A DNA stretch of 34,444 bases from Bacteroidota bacterium (GCA_021816545.1 JAKAXP010000002.1:1-34444); one strand, 5' to 3'; counted from the stretch's first letter, positions 21,541-30,042 are shown. Notes: generated by a model not told the origin, from the sequence alone. Numbers and translations are program-made.

Positions 21541-22956
21541 ATGAAAGTAAATCAGCTCGCCTGGAGGAACCTGTGGCGAAACAGGAAGAGAACACTGATC
21601 ACTGCCGCTTCAGTCTTTTTTGCAGTGTTTTTTGCGCTGGTTATGAGATCATTCCAGCTCGGGACCTACGAAAAGATGTACAGTGACGTCATCCAGTCGT
21701 ACTCCGGTTACCTGCAGCTGCAGAACCCCTCATACCTTGATGAACCTAACCTTGACAATGGTTTCACGGTAGACTCCGTCCTTGTAAGCCGTCTTGAGAA
21801 GGACCCCAATGTTGAAGCCGTTGTGCCCCGGATAGAGTCGTTTGCACTGGCTGCAGCCGGAAGCCGCACACAGGGTGTTATGGTACTGGGGGTAGAACCG
21901 GAAAGCGAAAGTAAGGCTCTGAACATACGGAACAGGATAGTGCGTTACAAGCTGACACCGGAGGCCCTGGAAGCCCTTAAAGGTGAAGATCTTCCCAGCC
22001 GGCTTGGAAAAAACTTTGAACTGTTTGCCGGTGAGGCATTCACGGAAGCGAAGGATATGGCATCCATCCTCGGGGTTGGGAAAAGGGATACAGCCTCGCT
22101 GCTTCCGGTACTGACCAGACATACAGCCTACCCGGGCAGCTATCTCTCTTCAGGTGAGACCGGTTATGCGATAATCGGCAATGGCCTGTCAGATTACCTT
22201 GGGGCAGTTCCGGGTGACACAATCGTTCTCATGGGGCAGGGTTATCACGGCACCTCCGCTGCAGGCCTGTATGTGGTCAGGGGAGTTGTGAGCATGCCTA
22301 ACCCGGAGATAGACAACAGGTTTGTCTGCATAACACTTGATGATGCCCGCTGGCTCTATGCTGCCCCGGAAATGGCAACATCGGCAATCATCGGCATACG
22401 CAACAGTGAGGAAAAGGAGCTTGCAGCAACCCAGGAGAGGCTTCGCGAAGTTGCCGGCGATGAACTTGCAGTCCGCAACTGGAAGGAGATGAATGCCCTG
22501 CTCCTCAACCAGATGGAGGCTGACAATAAGAGCGGGGCCATAATGATAGGTATTCTCTACCTGGTCATCGCATTCGGTGTCTTCGGCACGGTTCTGATGA
22601 TGATGGCGGAACGAAGAAGGGAATTCGGAATGCTTATCTCGATCGGGATGCGCCGGGGTCGACTCGCAGGTGTCGTTGGCCTCGAAATGCTCCTCATAGG
22701 CCTGCTTGGTGTTGTCGCCGGTGTGATAGCTTCCCTCCCTGTTGTTTTCATGGGTCATGCAAGGCCCCTTCGCTTTACCGGCGAAATGGCCCGCATGTAT
22801 GAGGACTACGGGTTTGAACCTGTCATGCCGATGCTGCTTCCTGACACCTATTACCTGTGGCAGGTGGTTGTGGTACTTCTGATACTTACCGTCGCCATCT
22901 CCTTCAGCGTCAGGAAGATATTCAAACTGAATGTAATTAACGCTCTCAGAGCCTAA
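21541..22956 (+). CDS. LolC/LolE-type ABC transporter permease, copy 1
   Basis: A 471-residue inner-membrane permease of the FtsX/MacB/LolCE type. It has one membrane segment near the N-terminus (about 19-40), a long periplasmic domain (about 42-325) and three C-terminal segments (about 330-352, 375-400 and 438-460). The cytoplasmic coupling loop MMMAERRREFGMLISIGMRR, which contacts the ATPase, is typical. The start MKVNQLAWRNLWRNRKRTL resembles LolC/E N-termini. A periplasmic insert with RYKLTPEALEAL (from residue 135) has a counterpart in the second permease. It probably forms a heterodimer with that protein to pass a lipid or lipoprotein to the LolA-like carrier. Confidence 0.92.
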   Translation: MKVNQLAWRNLWRNRKRTLITAASVFFAVFFALVMRSFQLGTYEKMYSDVIQSYSGYLQLQNPSYLDEPNLDNGFTVDSVLVSRLEKDPNVEAVVPRIESFALAAAGSRTQGVMVLGVEPESESKALNIRNRIVRYKLTPEALEALKGEDLPSRLGKNFELFAGEAFTEAKDMASILGVGKRDTASLLPVLTRHTAYPGSYLSSGETGYAIIGNGLSDYLGAVPGDTIVLMGQGYHGTSAAGLYVVRGVVSMPNPEIDNRFVCITLDDARWLYAAPEMATSAIIGIRNSEEKELAATQERLREVAGDELAVRNWKEMNALLLNQMEADNKSGAIMIGILYLVIAFGVFGTVLMMMAERRREFGMLISIGMRRGRLAGVVGLEMLLIGLLGVVAGVIASLPVVFMGHARPLRFTGEMARMYEDYGFEPVMPMLLPDTYYLWQVVVVLLILTVAISFSVRKIFKLNVINALRA

Positions 22957-22967
22957 CGCATATAAGC

Positions 22968-24395
22968 ATGATAACTTCAATAGCCTGGAAAAACGTCTGG
23001 AGAAACAAGACCAGGAGCCTTACAGTCATTGCTGCGGTGACAGTGGGTGTCTTTGCCAGTGTATTTGCACTTGCCGCTATTAACAGTTCAATAGTGCAGA
23101 GGATTGACTCGGCGGTTAACGAGGAACTCTCTCATATACAGGTAAACCACAGGGAATTCCGGAGCAACAGTGAGATCACCAACATAATCCCTGATCCGGC
23201 TGCCGTTGTAGCAACCCTTCGAAACACTCCCGGCGTTACGGATGTCACTGGCCGTATAATAGTAAGGGGAATTGCTTCCGCACCAGCGGGCAGTGCAGGG
23301 GTGGAAATCAGCGGCATTGATATTGAAAAGGAAAAGCAGATGTTCACCCTCTCAGAAAAGCTTATTCCGGGTACCGGCAGTTATTTCGGCACCGATACCA
23401 GGCTGAACAGTGCCTTTATCGGGGAGAAGCTGGCCCGGGAATTACAGATCATCAGGTATATACTTACCCCGGAATCATTCAAGGCCCTGGAGGAAAAGGG
23501 TATTCCTGCAGAGGTTGCTGATAAACTGAAGCCGCTGGAAGGACAGCGTTTCACTACCGAGAAACGGCTGACGGAAGCCTATACCGACCTGCTGACACAG
23601 GGAGAGGTTAAGAAGTACGGACTCCGGATCCGCGAGGCAGCCTGGTCATACCGTGAGGGGTCCCGGATAATACTCACCTTCCTAGATTTTAACGGTAACC
23701 AGACCGGTGCTGCATTCCGGATATGCGGAATTTACCGTACAAACAATGATCTTTTCGAGGCTACGTCAGTCTTTGTTCCTGACGGCGAGCTCAGGAGGCT
23801 TGCCGGACTGGAAGAGGGTGTTTATCACCGGTTCATTGCCAGGCTTGAGGATAATGATCTTACTGACAAGGTTACCCCGGTCCTGAAAGAGGCGCTCCCG
23901 GACCTGGAGGTGATGAACTGGAAGGAAATACAGGTTGACCTTGCAATGATTGCTGATTATATAAACCAGATCTATGCAATATTCATGGTGCTCATACTGG
24001 CGGCCCTCTCATTCGGGATAGTCAACACAATGCTTATGGCAGTCCTGGAACGTACCCGCGAGCTGGGGATGCTCTCGGCAGTGGGAATGAACCGCAGAAG
24101 GATTTTCCGCATGATAATGCTTGAGTCAATTTTCCTTTCGATGGTGGGGGGTTTTGCCGGGATGGCGGTCAGCGGAGTGGCAATTGCCATAACCAATCAT
24201 ACAGGAATTAACCTGGTCAAATACTCGGAAGGGATGGAGGCTTTCGGGTATTCAGCACACCTTTACCCGACAATCGGTGCCGATTTCTTCATCATCCTTA
24301 CGGTACTTATTGTAATCACAGGGATACTGTCATCAGTATACCCCGCCCGCAAGGCTTTGCAACTCAATCCGGTGGAGGCACTCAGAGGTGAATAA
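22968..24395 (+). CDS. LolC/LolE-type ABC transporter permease, copy 2
   Basis: A 475-residue paralogue of the preceding permease, starting 11 bases after it. Topology is the same: membrane segment at about 13-36, periplasmic domain to about 325, then segments at about 330-355, 375-402 and 440-460. The coupling loop is AVLERTRELGMLSAVGMNRRR, and the C-terminus VYPARKALQLNPVEALRGE is the classical LolE/MacB ending. The motif RYILTPESFKAL at residues 163-174 matches the insert in copy 1, which points to tandem duplication of a single ancestral permease. Two different permeases with one ATPase resemble the LolC/LolE/LolD arrangement of proteobacteria. Confidence 0.92.
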   Translation: MITSIAWKNVWRNKTRSLTVIAAVTVGVFASVFALAAINSSIVQRIDSAVNEELSHIQVNHREFRSNSEITNIIPDPAAVVATLRNTPGVTDVTGRIIVRGIASAPAGSAGVEISGIDIEKEKQMFTLSEKLIPGTGSYFGTDTRLNSAFIGEKLARELQIIRYILTPESFKALEEKGIPAEVADKLKPLEGQRFTTEKRLTEAYTDLLTQGEVKKYGLRIREAAWSYREGSRIILTFLDFNGNQTGAAFRICGIYRTNNDLFEATSVFVPDGELRRLAGLEEGVYHRFIARLEDNDLTDKVTPVLKEALPDLEVMNWKEIQVDLAMIADYINQIYAIFMVLILAALSFGIVNTMLMAVLERTRELGMLSAVGMNRRRIFRMIMLESIFLSMVGGFAGMAVSGVAIAITNHTGINLVKYSEGMEAFGYSAHLYPTIGADFFIILTVLIVITGILSSVYPARKALQLNPVEALRGE

Positions 24396-24413
24396 CGAAT
24401 AAACATCATAACA

Positions 24414-25109
24414 ATGAAAGTAGTCGAGATCAACGAGGTACAGAAAACCTACCATGACACAGAGGTTGAAGTCAGGGCTGTCAACGGAGTGACCCTGAGT
24501 TTTGAGAAGGGCGATTTTGCTGTAATTGTCGGACCGTCAGGTTCAGGCAAGACCACCCTTTTAAACCTCATCGGCGGGCTTGACCAGCCTACTGCCGGTG
24601 AGATCATTGTTGCCGGGCACAGGCTCTCGGAACTGAAGCCCTCAGAGCTGATTGATTTCAGGATGGAGCATGTGGGCTTCGTCTTTCAGTCGTACAACCT
24701 GATACCTGTTCTTACTGCAGCAGAGAATGTGGGGTTCATAATGAGCCTTCAGAAATGGCCGAAGGAAAAGCGTATGGCAAGAACTGATGAGCTTATGGAG
24801 GCTGTAGGTCTTTCTGACAGGCATAAAAGCCGCCCTTCACAGCTCTCCGGAGGACAGCAACAGAGGGTAGCTGTGGCCCGGGCCCTGGCACCGAGACCTG
24901 AATTCATCCTGGCCGATGAACCAACGGCCAACCTGGATTCAAAATCAGCCGAGACCCTCCTTGATATAATGGAGAAACTGAACCGTGAGGAGGAGATGAC
25001 CTTTATCTTTTCAACACATGACGTGCGCGTCATGAAAAGGGCAAGAAGGGTCATTACCCTCGAAGACGGGAAGGTAGTTTCTGATGTAAGGACAAACCAT
25101 TCAGCATGA
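24414..25109 (+). CDS. LolD/MacB-type ABC transporter ATP-binding protein
   Basis: A 231-residue ATPase with all required motifs: Walker A GPSGSGKT (40-47), the Q-loop in VGFVFQSYNLIPVLTAAENV, signature LSGGQQQR (144-151), Walker B ILADEP (165-170) and the switch His in STHD. The sequence RMEHVGFVFQSYNLIPVLTA is characteristic of the LolD/MacB/FtsE group, whose members power mechanotransmission by four-TM permeases instead of classical import or export. It sits 18 bases after permease 2 and overlaps the barrel gene by four bases. It should energise both upstream permeases. Confidence 0.94.
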   Translation: MKVVEINEVQKTYHDTEVEVRAVNGVTLSFEKGDFAVIVGPSGSGKTTLLNLIGGLDQPTAGEIIVAGHRLSELKPSELIDFRMEHVGFVFQSYNLIPVLTAAENVGFIMSLQKWPKEKRMARTDELMEAVGLSDRHKSRPSQLSGGQQQRVAVARALAPRPEFILADEPTANLDSKSAETLLDIMEKLNREEEMTFIFSTHDVRVMKRARRVITLEDGKVVSDVRTNHSA

Positions 25110-26302
25110 GGCGGGCGATTCTGACAGCCTTTATTCTTGTGGCAGTCGCGGCTGCAGTGTACCCTCAGGAGACAGGCCCTTCGGATTCCGTTACTGTTGC
25201 GGGTGCCGGTACCGGCAAGAATGACTGGCTCACTGCAGGCGGTTATGCCTCATGGCTTCATATGGCTATGTTCGGGAAACCGTCGGAGGAATGGGCCAAT
25301 ACAAGCATGCTGCACAACCGGCTGAAATTCAGGGCTTATGCCGGCAACAGCTTCACTTTTGCCCTTGAAGTCAGGAACCGGTTTGTCACCGGAGACATGG
25401 TTACCCTTGACCCGGCATATGTCACCGGACTTTCAGCCGATCCGGGCCTGGCAGACCTGTCATGGAACATCTCTGATGGCAGTTCTTATGTCCTTAACAT
25501 GATGGTTGACAGGGCTTATGTGGATTTCACTGCAGGAAAGCTGCAGGTGCGTGCCGGCCGTCAGCGGATCAACTGGAGCCAGGCACTGATCTGGAATCCC
25601 AATGACATTTTCAATACTTACTCCTTCTTTGATTTCGACTATGTTGAAAGGCCCGGGAGTGATGCATTACGGCTGACTTATTCAACGGGCCCCGCATCTT
25701 CAATGGAGGCCGCAGTCAAGGCTGATGCCCATGGCCGTGTCACAGCTGCAGTACTTGGCCGCTTCTCCCATCTGAACACAGACCTTCAACTCCTTGCCGG
25801 TGTGACTGACGATGATTATTTTACAGCAGGAACAGGCTGGTCAGGCGCCATCGGTTCGGTCTCGGTAAGGGGAGAAGCAACCCTGTTTGCACCTTTCGGC
25901 GGTTCACAGGGTGAAAAGGGCAACTTCACGGCAACCCTTGGAATCGACAAGGCTTTTTCTGATAAGGTTACTGCCCTGGCACAGGTGATGTATTCGAACA
26001 ATCCCACTGACCTTAACGGTTTCACCGATCTGTATGGCGGAGGGCTGACAGCCCGGCAGCTCGCTTTTTCTGAATTCAGCGCCGCAGGGCAGGTGGCATA
26101 CGCCCCTGTTCCCCTTGTTAATATTTCAGTCTCCGCTATATGGTTTCCGGACCTCGAAGGTTTTTATGCAGGTCCTTCCGTTGACATATCGCTTGCGGAA
26201 AATATTGATTTCACTGTTCTCTGGCAGCATTTCCGCAGCACCTTTGATGAAGAGGAAACCCGGATCAACCTGGCATTCCTGCGGATAAGATATAGTTTCT
26301 GA
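25106..26302 (+). CDS. Outer-membrane beta-barrel protein of the Lol-like operon (DUF1302-like)
   Basis: A 398-residue protein with signal peptide MRRAILTAFILVAVAAAVYPQ and a C-terminal Phe (IRYSF), the usual ending of BAM-inserted barrels. The body has regularly alternating strands. The motif RAGRQRINWSQALIWNPNDIFNTYSFFDFDYVERPGSDALRL (start about 151) resembles DUF1302-type porins, which occur with LolA-like proteins and RND or ABC lipid exporters in other phyla; that resemblance is from memory and was not tested by search. The start overlaps the ATPase stop (ATGA). Its position makes it the likely outer-membrane end point of the transporter: an exit channel or an inserter for the cargo. 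Confidence 0.8.
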   Translation: MRRAILTAFILVAVAAAVYPQETGPSDSVTVAGAGTGKNDWLTAGGYASWLHMAMFGKPSEEWANTSMLHNRLKFRAYAGNSFTFALEVRNRFVTGDMVTLDPAYVTGLSADPGLADLSWNISDGSSYVLNMMVDRAYVDFTAGKLQVRAGRQRINWSQALIWNPNDIFNTYSFFDFDYVERPGSDALRLTYSTGPASSMEAAVKADAHGRVTAAVLGRFSHLNTDLQLLAGVTDDDYFTAGTGWSGAIGSVSVRGEATLFAPFGGSQGEKGNFTATLGIDKAFSDKVTALAQVMYSNNPTDLNGFTDLYGGGLTARQLAFSEFSAAGQVAYAPVPLVNISVSAIWFPDLEGFYAGPSVDISLAENIDFTVLWQHFRSTFDEEETRINLAFLRIRYSF

Positions 26303-26336
26303 AATTTTCATACTTTTACGGGGCAAAACCCGAAGT

Positions 26337-27071
26337 ATGTCACTCGTCCATGAACTTGAGAAATCCGGCAACTGGTTATTCCGAAGAAGAAGCTGGCTGC
26401 CGGTGACAGTTCTTATCCCCTCCTTCATATATCTGTTCATCGCAAACCGGAGTGTAATTTATTTCAACTATACCTGGGAAATTGCCTGCATCCTCGTCTC
26501 GGTTGCCGGTGAACTTCTCCGTTCATATACTGTGGGGTATGTACCCCGCAACACATCCGGACGCAATGTAATGGACCAGCTTGCCGATGAGCTCAACACA
26601 AAGGGAATCTATTCGGTGATCCGCCACCCGCTTTATGTGGGCAACTTCCTCATGTGGCTCGGACCGGTTCTTTTCCTCCGGTCAGTCTGGTGGGTCATAA
26701 TATTCATCCTGGCATACTGGCTCTATTATGAGCGTATTATTTTTGCCGAAGAGCAGTACCTGCGCCGCAAGTTCGGGGAGGCATATGATTCGTGGGCATT
26801 CCGGGTAAAGGCAGTCATTCCCTCCTTCAGGCGTTACGTCAAGGCAGAACTGCCGTTCTCACTCAGGAACGTCCTCAAGCGTGAGTACAACAGCATTGCA
26901 AACATGTTCGTGGTGTTTGCCCTCCTGGATCTTTTCCGCAACCTTGCAGTTACAGGGCGGCTTTACCTGGAGCCGATGTATATAACACTGCTTGTGGCAG
27001 CCCTTATATTCTGGGCTGTGATCAGGTACCTTGTCAAGCGGACAAAGTTCTTATATGTGGAAGGCCGTTAA
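26337..27071 (+). CDS. ICMT/PEMT-like integral membrane methyltransferase
   Basis: A 244-residue membrane protein with about five hydrophobic segments. The core GIYSVIRHPLYVGNFLMWLG (around residues 90-110) with RHPLYxGN, and FAEEQYLRRKFGEAYDSWAFRVKAVIP (about 138-165), are the SAM- and substrate-binding hallmarks of isoprenylcysteine carboxyl methyltransferase and phospholipid methyltransferase relatives. It should methylate a membrane-embedded lipid or lipid-like substrate. It begins 34 bases after the barrel gene on the same strand. A near-consensus element TACTTTTA (26311-26318) might give it its own promoter, so its membership in the operon is likely but not certain. It ends 13 bases before the convergent zinc-peptidase gene. 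Confidence 0.82.
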   Translation: MSLVHELEKSGNWLFRRRSWLPVTVLIPSFIYLFIANRSVIYFNYTWEIACILVSVAGELLRSYTVGYVPRNTSGRNVMDQLADELNTKGIYSVIRHPLYVGNFLMWLGPVLFLRSVWWVIIFILAYWLYYERIIFAEEQYLRRKFGEAYDSWAFRVKAVIPSFRRYVKAELPFSLRNVLKREYNSIANMFVVFALLDLFRNLAVTGRLYLEPMYITLLVAALIFWAVIRYLVKRTKFLYVEGR

Positions 27072-27084
27072 GCCTTCAGATCCG

Positions 27085-27789
27085 CTACCTGTCCCGGGCT
27101 CCCAGGAAAATCATTATGTAATAGACGAGAGTTGCCAGCGACCCCAGTGCAGCAATGACGTAGGTGTATGCAGCCCATTTAAGTGCATCCTCTGCCTTTT
27201 CATGAGTCCCGGAGTAGGTAATACCGGCATTTGCCAGCCACGCAAGCGCCCTTTTTGATGCGTTTATCTCAACCGGCAGTGTGATGATGCTGAAGAGCGT
27301 GGTGATTGCAAACAGCACTATACCAATCAGAAGTATCTCCGGCCTTGAGTTGAGAAGGACCAGTCCTGCAATGAGTACCCACTGTATCCAGTTCGAGGCG
27401 AAGCTTACAACAGGCGCAAGTTTTGATCTCATTCCAAGCCATGCGTATGACTGGGCGTGTTGCAGGGCATGCCCGGTCTCATGGGCTGCCACGGCGGCTG
27501 CTGCCACGCTCGTTCCTGAATAAACCTCGCGGCTGAGGTTGATTGTCTTTTTAAGAGGGTTGTAATGGTCGGTAAGTTCGCCTGCAACGCTGTGAACGGT
27601 AACATCTGTCACACCGCTTTCGCGAAGCATCTTCTCCGCAACATCACGACCCGTAAGGCCCGATGCAATGGGGACCTTCGAATAGGTCCTGAATTTCGAC
27701 TTGAGCCTGGCGCTTACAACCCAGCTCAGTATCATGAATACTATGAATATTATCCAGTATGCTCCGTTATTCAAAAACATTGTTTCCAT
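27085..27789 (-). CDS. YugP-like membrane zinc metallopeptidase
   Basis: A 234-residue protein with membrane segments at about 10-27, and three more after the active site (about 125-145, 148-175 and 205-225). The zinc motif HETGHALQH puts ligands at H103 and H107 with catalytic E104, preceded by SGTSVAAAAVAA. This matches the Zn_peptidase_2/YugP family, conserved but poorly characterised membrane-bound proteases. A promoter-like TACTTTTG (minus strand, 27794-27801) ends only five bases from the ATG. The transcript could be leaderless, or the true start could be Met4 at 27780. Confidence 0.9.
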   Translation of the reverse strand: METMFLNNGAYWIIFIVFMILSWVVSARLKSKFRTYSKVPIASGLTGRDVAEKMLRESGVTDVTVHSVAGELTDHYNPLKKTINLSREVYSGTSVAAAAVAAHETGHALQHAQSYAWLGMRSKLAPVVSFASNWIQWVLIAGLVLLNSRPEILLIGIVLFAITTLFSIITLPVEINASKRALAWLANAGITYSGTHEKAEDALKWAAYTYVIAALGSLATLVYYIMIFLGARDR

Positions 27790-27793
27790 CCTC

Positions 27794-27801
27794 CAAAAGT
27801 A
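27794..27801 (-). promoter_or_regulatory. -7 element for the zinc peptidase gene
   Basis: On the minus strand the sequence reads TACTTTTG, matching TAnnTTTG, with a TTG about 20 bases upstream (27822-27824). It ends five bases from the annotated ATG, so the mRNA would start at or near the initiation codon. Confidence 0.4.
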
Positions 27802-27886
27802 CTTTTAGTTTCTTCTTCCTTCAACAAAACACCTGCCATCAGTTATAAGTTTTGAAAAGAGGTCATTTTGTCATGACGAATCAGCT

Positions 27887-27894
27887 TATCTTTG
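27887..27894 (+). promoter_or_regulatory. -7 element for yidD
   Basis: TATCTTTG matches TAnnTTTG and ends six bases before the ATG at 27901. The nearest TTTG upstream (27867-27870) gives a 16-base spacer, shorter than usual, so support is moderate. It overlaps the TTG at 27892 that could otherwise be read as an alternative start. Confidence 0.35.
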
Positions 27895-27900
27895 GATCCT

Positions 27901-28215
27901 ATGCTGAAGGGTGCCGCAAAGATATTATCTTTTTTACTTCTCCTTCCGGTGTGGTTTTACCGCGGAGTCATATCACCATGGACTCCTCCCTCGTGCCGCC
28001 ATGTGCCCACCTGCTCACAGTATGCGATTGATGCCCTTACAATCCACGGACCGTTCAGGGGAATCATAATGTCAACGGGAAGGATTTTACGATGCAGGCC
28101 CGGCGGAACGCACGGATATGATCCTGTTCCCCGGTTCATATTCAAAAGATTCCGTCACAACGGTCTGACGCTCTTCAGGGCGCCACACTGCAACAGGTTG
28201 AAGGACCACGATTAG
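27901..28215 (+). CDS. yidD: Membrane protein insertion efficiency factor YidD
   Basis: YidD is a small protein at the inner face of the cytoplasmic membrane that helps the YidC insertase. This 104-residue copy has the full family core: WFYRGVISPWTPPSCRHVPTCSQYAIDAL, then GRILRCRPGGTHGYDPVP, with three conserved cysteines. I use the ATG at 27901; a TTG nine bases earlier lies inside a promoter-like element and is less likely. It is longer than many YidD proteins at the C-terminus (about 25 extra basic residues). Its stop overlaps the stop of the convergent LytTR regulator gene by four bases. Neither rpmH, rnpA nor yidC, the frequent neighbours elsewhere, is nearby. Confidence 0.93.
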   Translation: MLKGAAKILSFLLLLPVWFYRGVISPWTPPSCRHVPTCSQYAIDALTIHGPFRGIIMSTGRILRCRPGGTHGYDPVPRFIFKRFRHNGLTLFRAPHCNRLKDHD

Positions 28216-28964
28216 AAGGACAGCTTTTCCCTTAGCATTTTGTAACCGGCCCGGCTTACCGGGATTTTCTCGCCTGATTTGAGTACTGCCACATAGTTGT
28301 CCTTGCTGTAGGGCTCCAGGCGGGTGATCTGCTCCACGTTGACGATGTATGACCTGTGAACCCTCATGAAGAGGCCGGGAGGGAGATGCTCCTCGTAGTA
28401 CTTCATTGTCTTGGGCTTCAGAGCCTTCCCCTCGCTGTAATATATCATGACGTAATCATCCTCGGCGGCAAGATAGAATACATTGTTGAGGGGGATGATC
28501 TTGATGCCTGCCCCCTTCCTGAACACAATCCTGGTAAGGAAGCCTTCAGCCTCGGAAACAGTGGTTACAAGTTTTTCAATCTTTTCATCGGCCGGAGTCT
28601 CTTTTTGCAGCCGGTTCACTGCCTTTGCAAGTGCATCGTCAAATCTTTCCTTGGAAAAGGGTTTAAGAAGATAGTCTACGGCGTTAAGCTCAAACGCCCT
28701 TATTGCATACTGGTCAAATGCGGTGGTAAATATCACCTCCGGTTTCTCATCGATCACCTCCAGCAATTCGAATCCGGTCAGTTTCGGCATCTGGATGTCA
28801 AGGAAGATAAGGTCAGGTCTTTTTTCCTTTATCTCCCTGGCCCCGCAGAATCCGTCTCCGCATTCACCTGCGATCTCGATTTCAGGATGGTCGGCCAGCA
28901 TGAACCTGATCAGTTCCCTTGCCGGGGCTTCGTCTTCAATGATCAGTGCCCTGATTTTTTTCAT
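28212..28964 (-). CDS. LytTR-type response regulator
   Basis: A 250-residue regulator. The receiver domain (about 5-120) has the acidic pair E10/D11, phosphoacceptor D56 in FLDIQMP, TTAFD and K102 in LLKPF. The C-terminal LytTR DNA-binding domain (about 145-248) includes FYLAAEDDYVMIYY, MRVHRSYIVNVEQI and the closing GEKIPVSRAGYKMLREKL. It lies 19 bases after the LytS-type kinase and is the last gene of the LiaF-like operon. The target genes may include this operon itself, but no LytTR binding repeats could be assigned with confidence. Confidence 0.94.
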   Translation of the reverse strand: MKKIRALIIEDEAPARELIRFMLADHPEIEIAGECGDGFCGAREIKEKRPDLIFLDIQMPKLTGFELLEVIDEKPEVIFTTAFDQYAIRAFELNAVDYLLKPFSKERFDDALAKAVNRLQKETPADEKIEKLVTTVSEAEGFLTRIVFRKGAGIKIIPLNNVFYLAAEDDYVMIYYSEGKALKPKTMKYYEEHLPPGLFMRVHRSYIVNVEQITRLEPYSKDNYVAVLKSGEKIPVSRAGYKMLREKLSF

Positions 28965-28983
28965 TCTTTTATGATGCTTTTAC

Positions 28984-30042
28984 TCATGATTTGCGAAACG
29001 GGAACCTCACAGTCACGGTGAAGCTTTCTTCACTGCGGTTTACACTGAGATCTGCTTCGTCACCGAAAAACAGTTCCAGCCTGCTGCTGACATTCTTCAG
29101 TCCGATGCCCGCCCCCTTCCTGGTAACCACCGAATCAGTGTCAACATTGTTTTTAACCGTTATGACAACTTTATCATCCTCATTTCTTGCAACTGTCCTG
29201 ATTGTCACCTCCTCGGTTGATTCATAAACCCCGTGTTTGACTGCATTTTCATATAGTGGCTGCAACAGCATTCCCGGCATCAGCGCCTGCAGGCATTCAG
29301 GGCTTATATCTTCTTCTATGGTGAGCCTGTTCCCGAACCTCACCTTTTCAATCTGCAGGTAGAGCCTGAGGCTTTCCATCTCATTCCCCAGAGTAACCGG
29401 CTGCTCGTTCCTCGATGATAAGGAATAGCGCATGAAATCAGAGAGCTTTACAATCATCTCTCTTGCCTTCAGCGGATCAGTCACTGTGAGTGAACTTACC
29501 GAGTTGAGGCTGTTGAAGAGGAAGTGCGGGTTTATCTGTGCCCTCAGCATTTTAAGCTCACCCTCCCTTACCTGGGTCTCGAGCAGAGCCTGCCGTGCTG
29601 CTTTTTCCGCCAGCCTTGAGGCGCTGAGGAAGAGGTAATAGACCAGGATTATCATGAAGTATATCAGCGTGCCGGCGGTTGCCCTGAAAGCCAGGACTGA
29701 GTGCCAGAAGATGTCGTAATCGATCTTCTCGGCAACCAGTGCCCTTACCAGCGCTTTCGAGCCAAGCAGCCATACTGCCAGTGTGAAGGTGCCGGTCAGC
29801 AGAGCATTGATAATTGAAGTGTAGACCTGGTTGTCATCTCTCAGCAGATATCTTATGGGAAACCAGATTGCCAGCCCAAGAAGCCCGAAAATAACCATTG
29901 AAACCAGGCCGTCAGTGATTGCAACCTCGGTCCGGCTTCCGTACCCAAAATGAATAAGAAGTGACTGGCCTGTTGCTAATCCCAGCCAGGCCAGCCACCA
30001 CACAAGTAGCCTCGTTCTGTTTACCAGTAACGGATGCTTCAT
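28984..30042 (-). CDS. LytS/YehU-type sensor histidine kinase
   Basis: A 352-residue kinase with four predicted membrane segments (about 12-32, 44-64, 78-96 and 120-140) and almost no extracytoplasmic domain. The His_kinase motif AQINPHFLFNSLNSVSSL places the phosphoacceptor at H173. The ATPase part contains PLYENAVKHGVYES and GAGIGLKNVSSRLELFFG. It follows the LiaF-like gene by three bases and precedes the LytTR regulator by 19 bases, so the partnership is clear. With so little extracytoplasmic sequence the kinase probably senses changes within the membrane or through the co-encoded LiaF-like proteins. Confidence 0.94.
   Translation of the reverse strand: MKHPLLVNRTRLLVWWLAWLGLATGQSLLIHFGYGSRTEVAITDGLVSMVIFGLLGLAIWFPIRYLLRDDNQVYTSIINALLTGTFTLAVWLLGSKALVRALVAEKIDYDIFWHSVLAFRATAGTLIYFMIILVYYLFLSASRLAEKAARQALLETQVREGELKMLRAQINPHFLFNSLNSVSSLTVTDPLKAREMIVKLSDFMRYSLSSRNEQPVTLGNEMESLRLYLQIEKVRFGNRLTIEEDISPECLQALMPGMLLQPLYENAVKHGVYESTEEVTIRTVARNEDDKVVITVKNNVDTDSVVTRKGAGIGLKNVSSRLELFFGDEADLSVNRSEESFTVTVRFPFRKS

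Noticed and set aside
22189..22980. Long antisense open frame (263 residues) over permease 1
   Set aside because: It lies wholly opposite a well-supported LolC/E-type gene, is rich in His and Asp without any domain, and has no promoter-like element. It is a shadow frame.
27892..27900. TTG at 27892 as the yidD start
   Set aside because: It falls inside the TATCTTTG element, and the ATG nine bases on gives a normal YidD N-terminus.
28356..29021. Plus-strand open frame of 221 residues over the LytTR regulator gene
   Set aside because: It is antisense to a clear response regulator and shows no recognisable protein pattern; the composition reflects the opposite strand.
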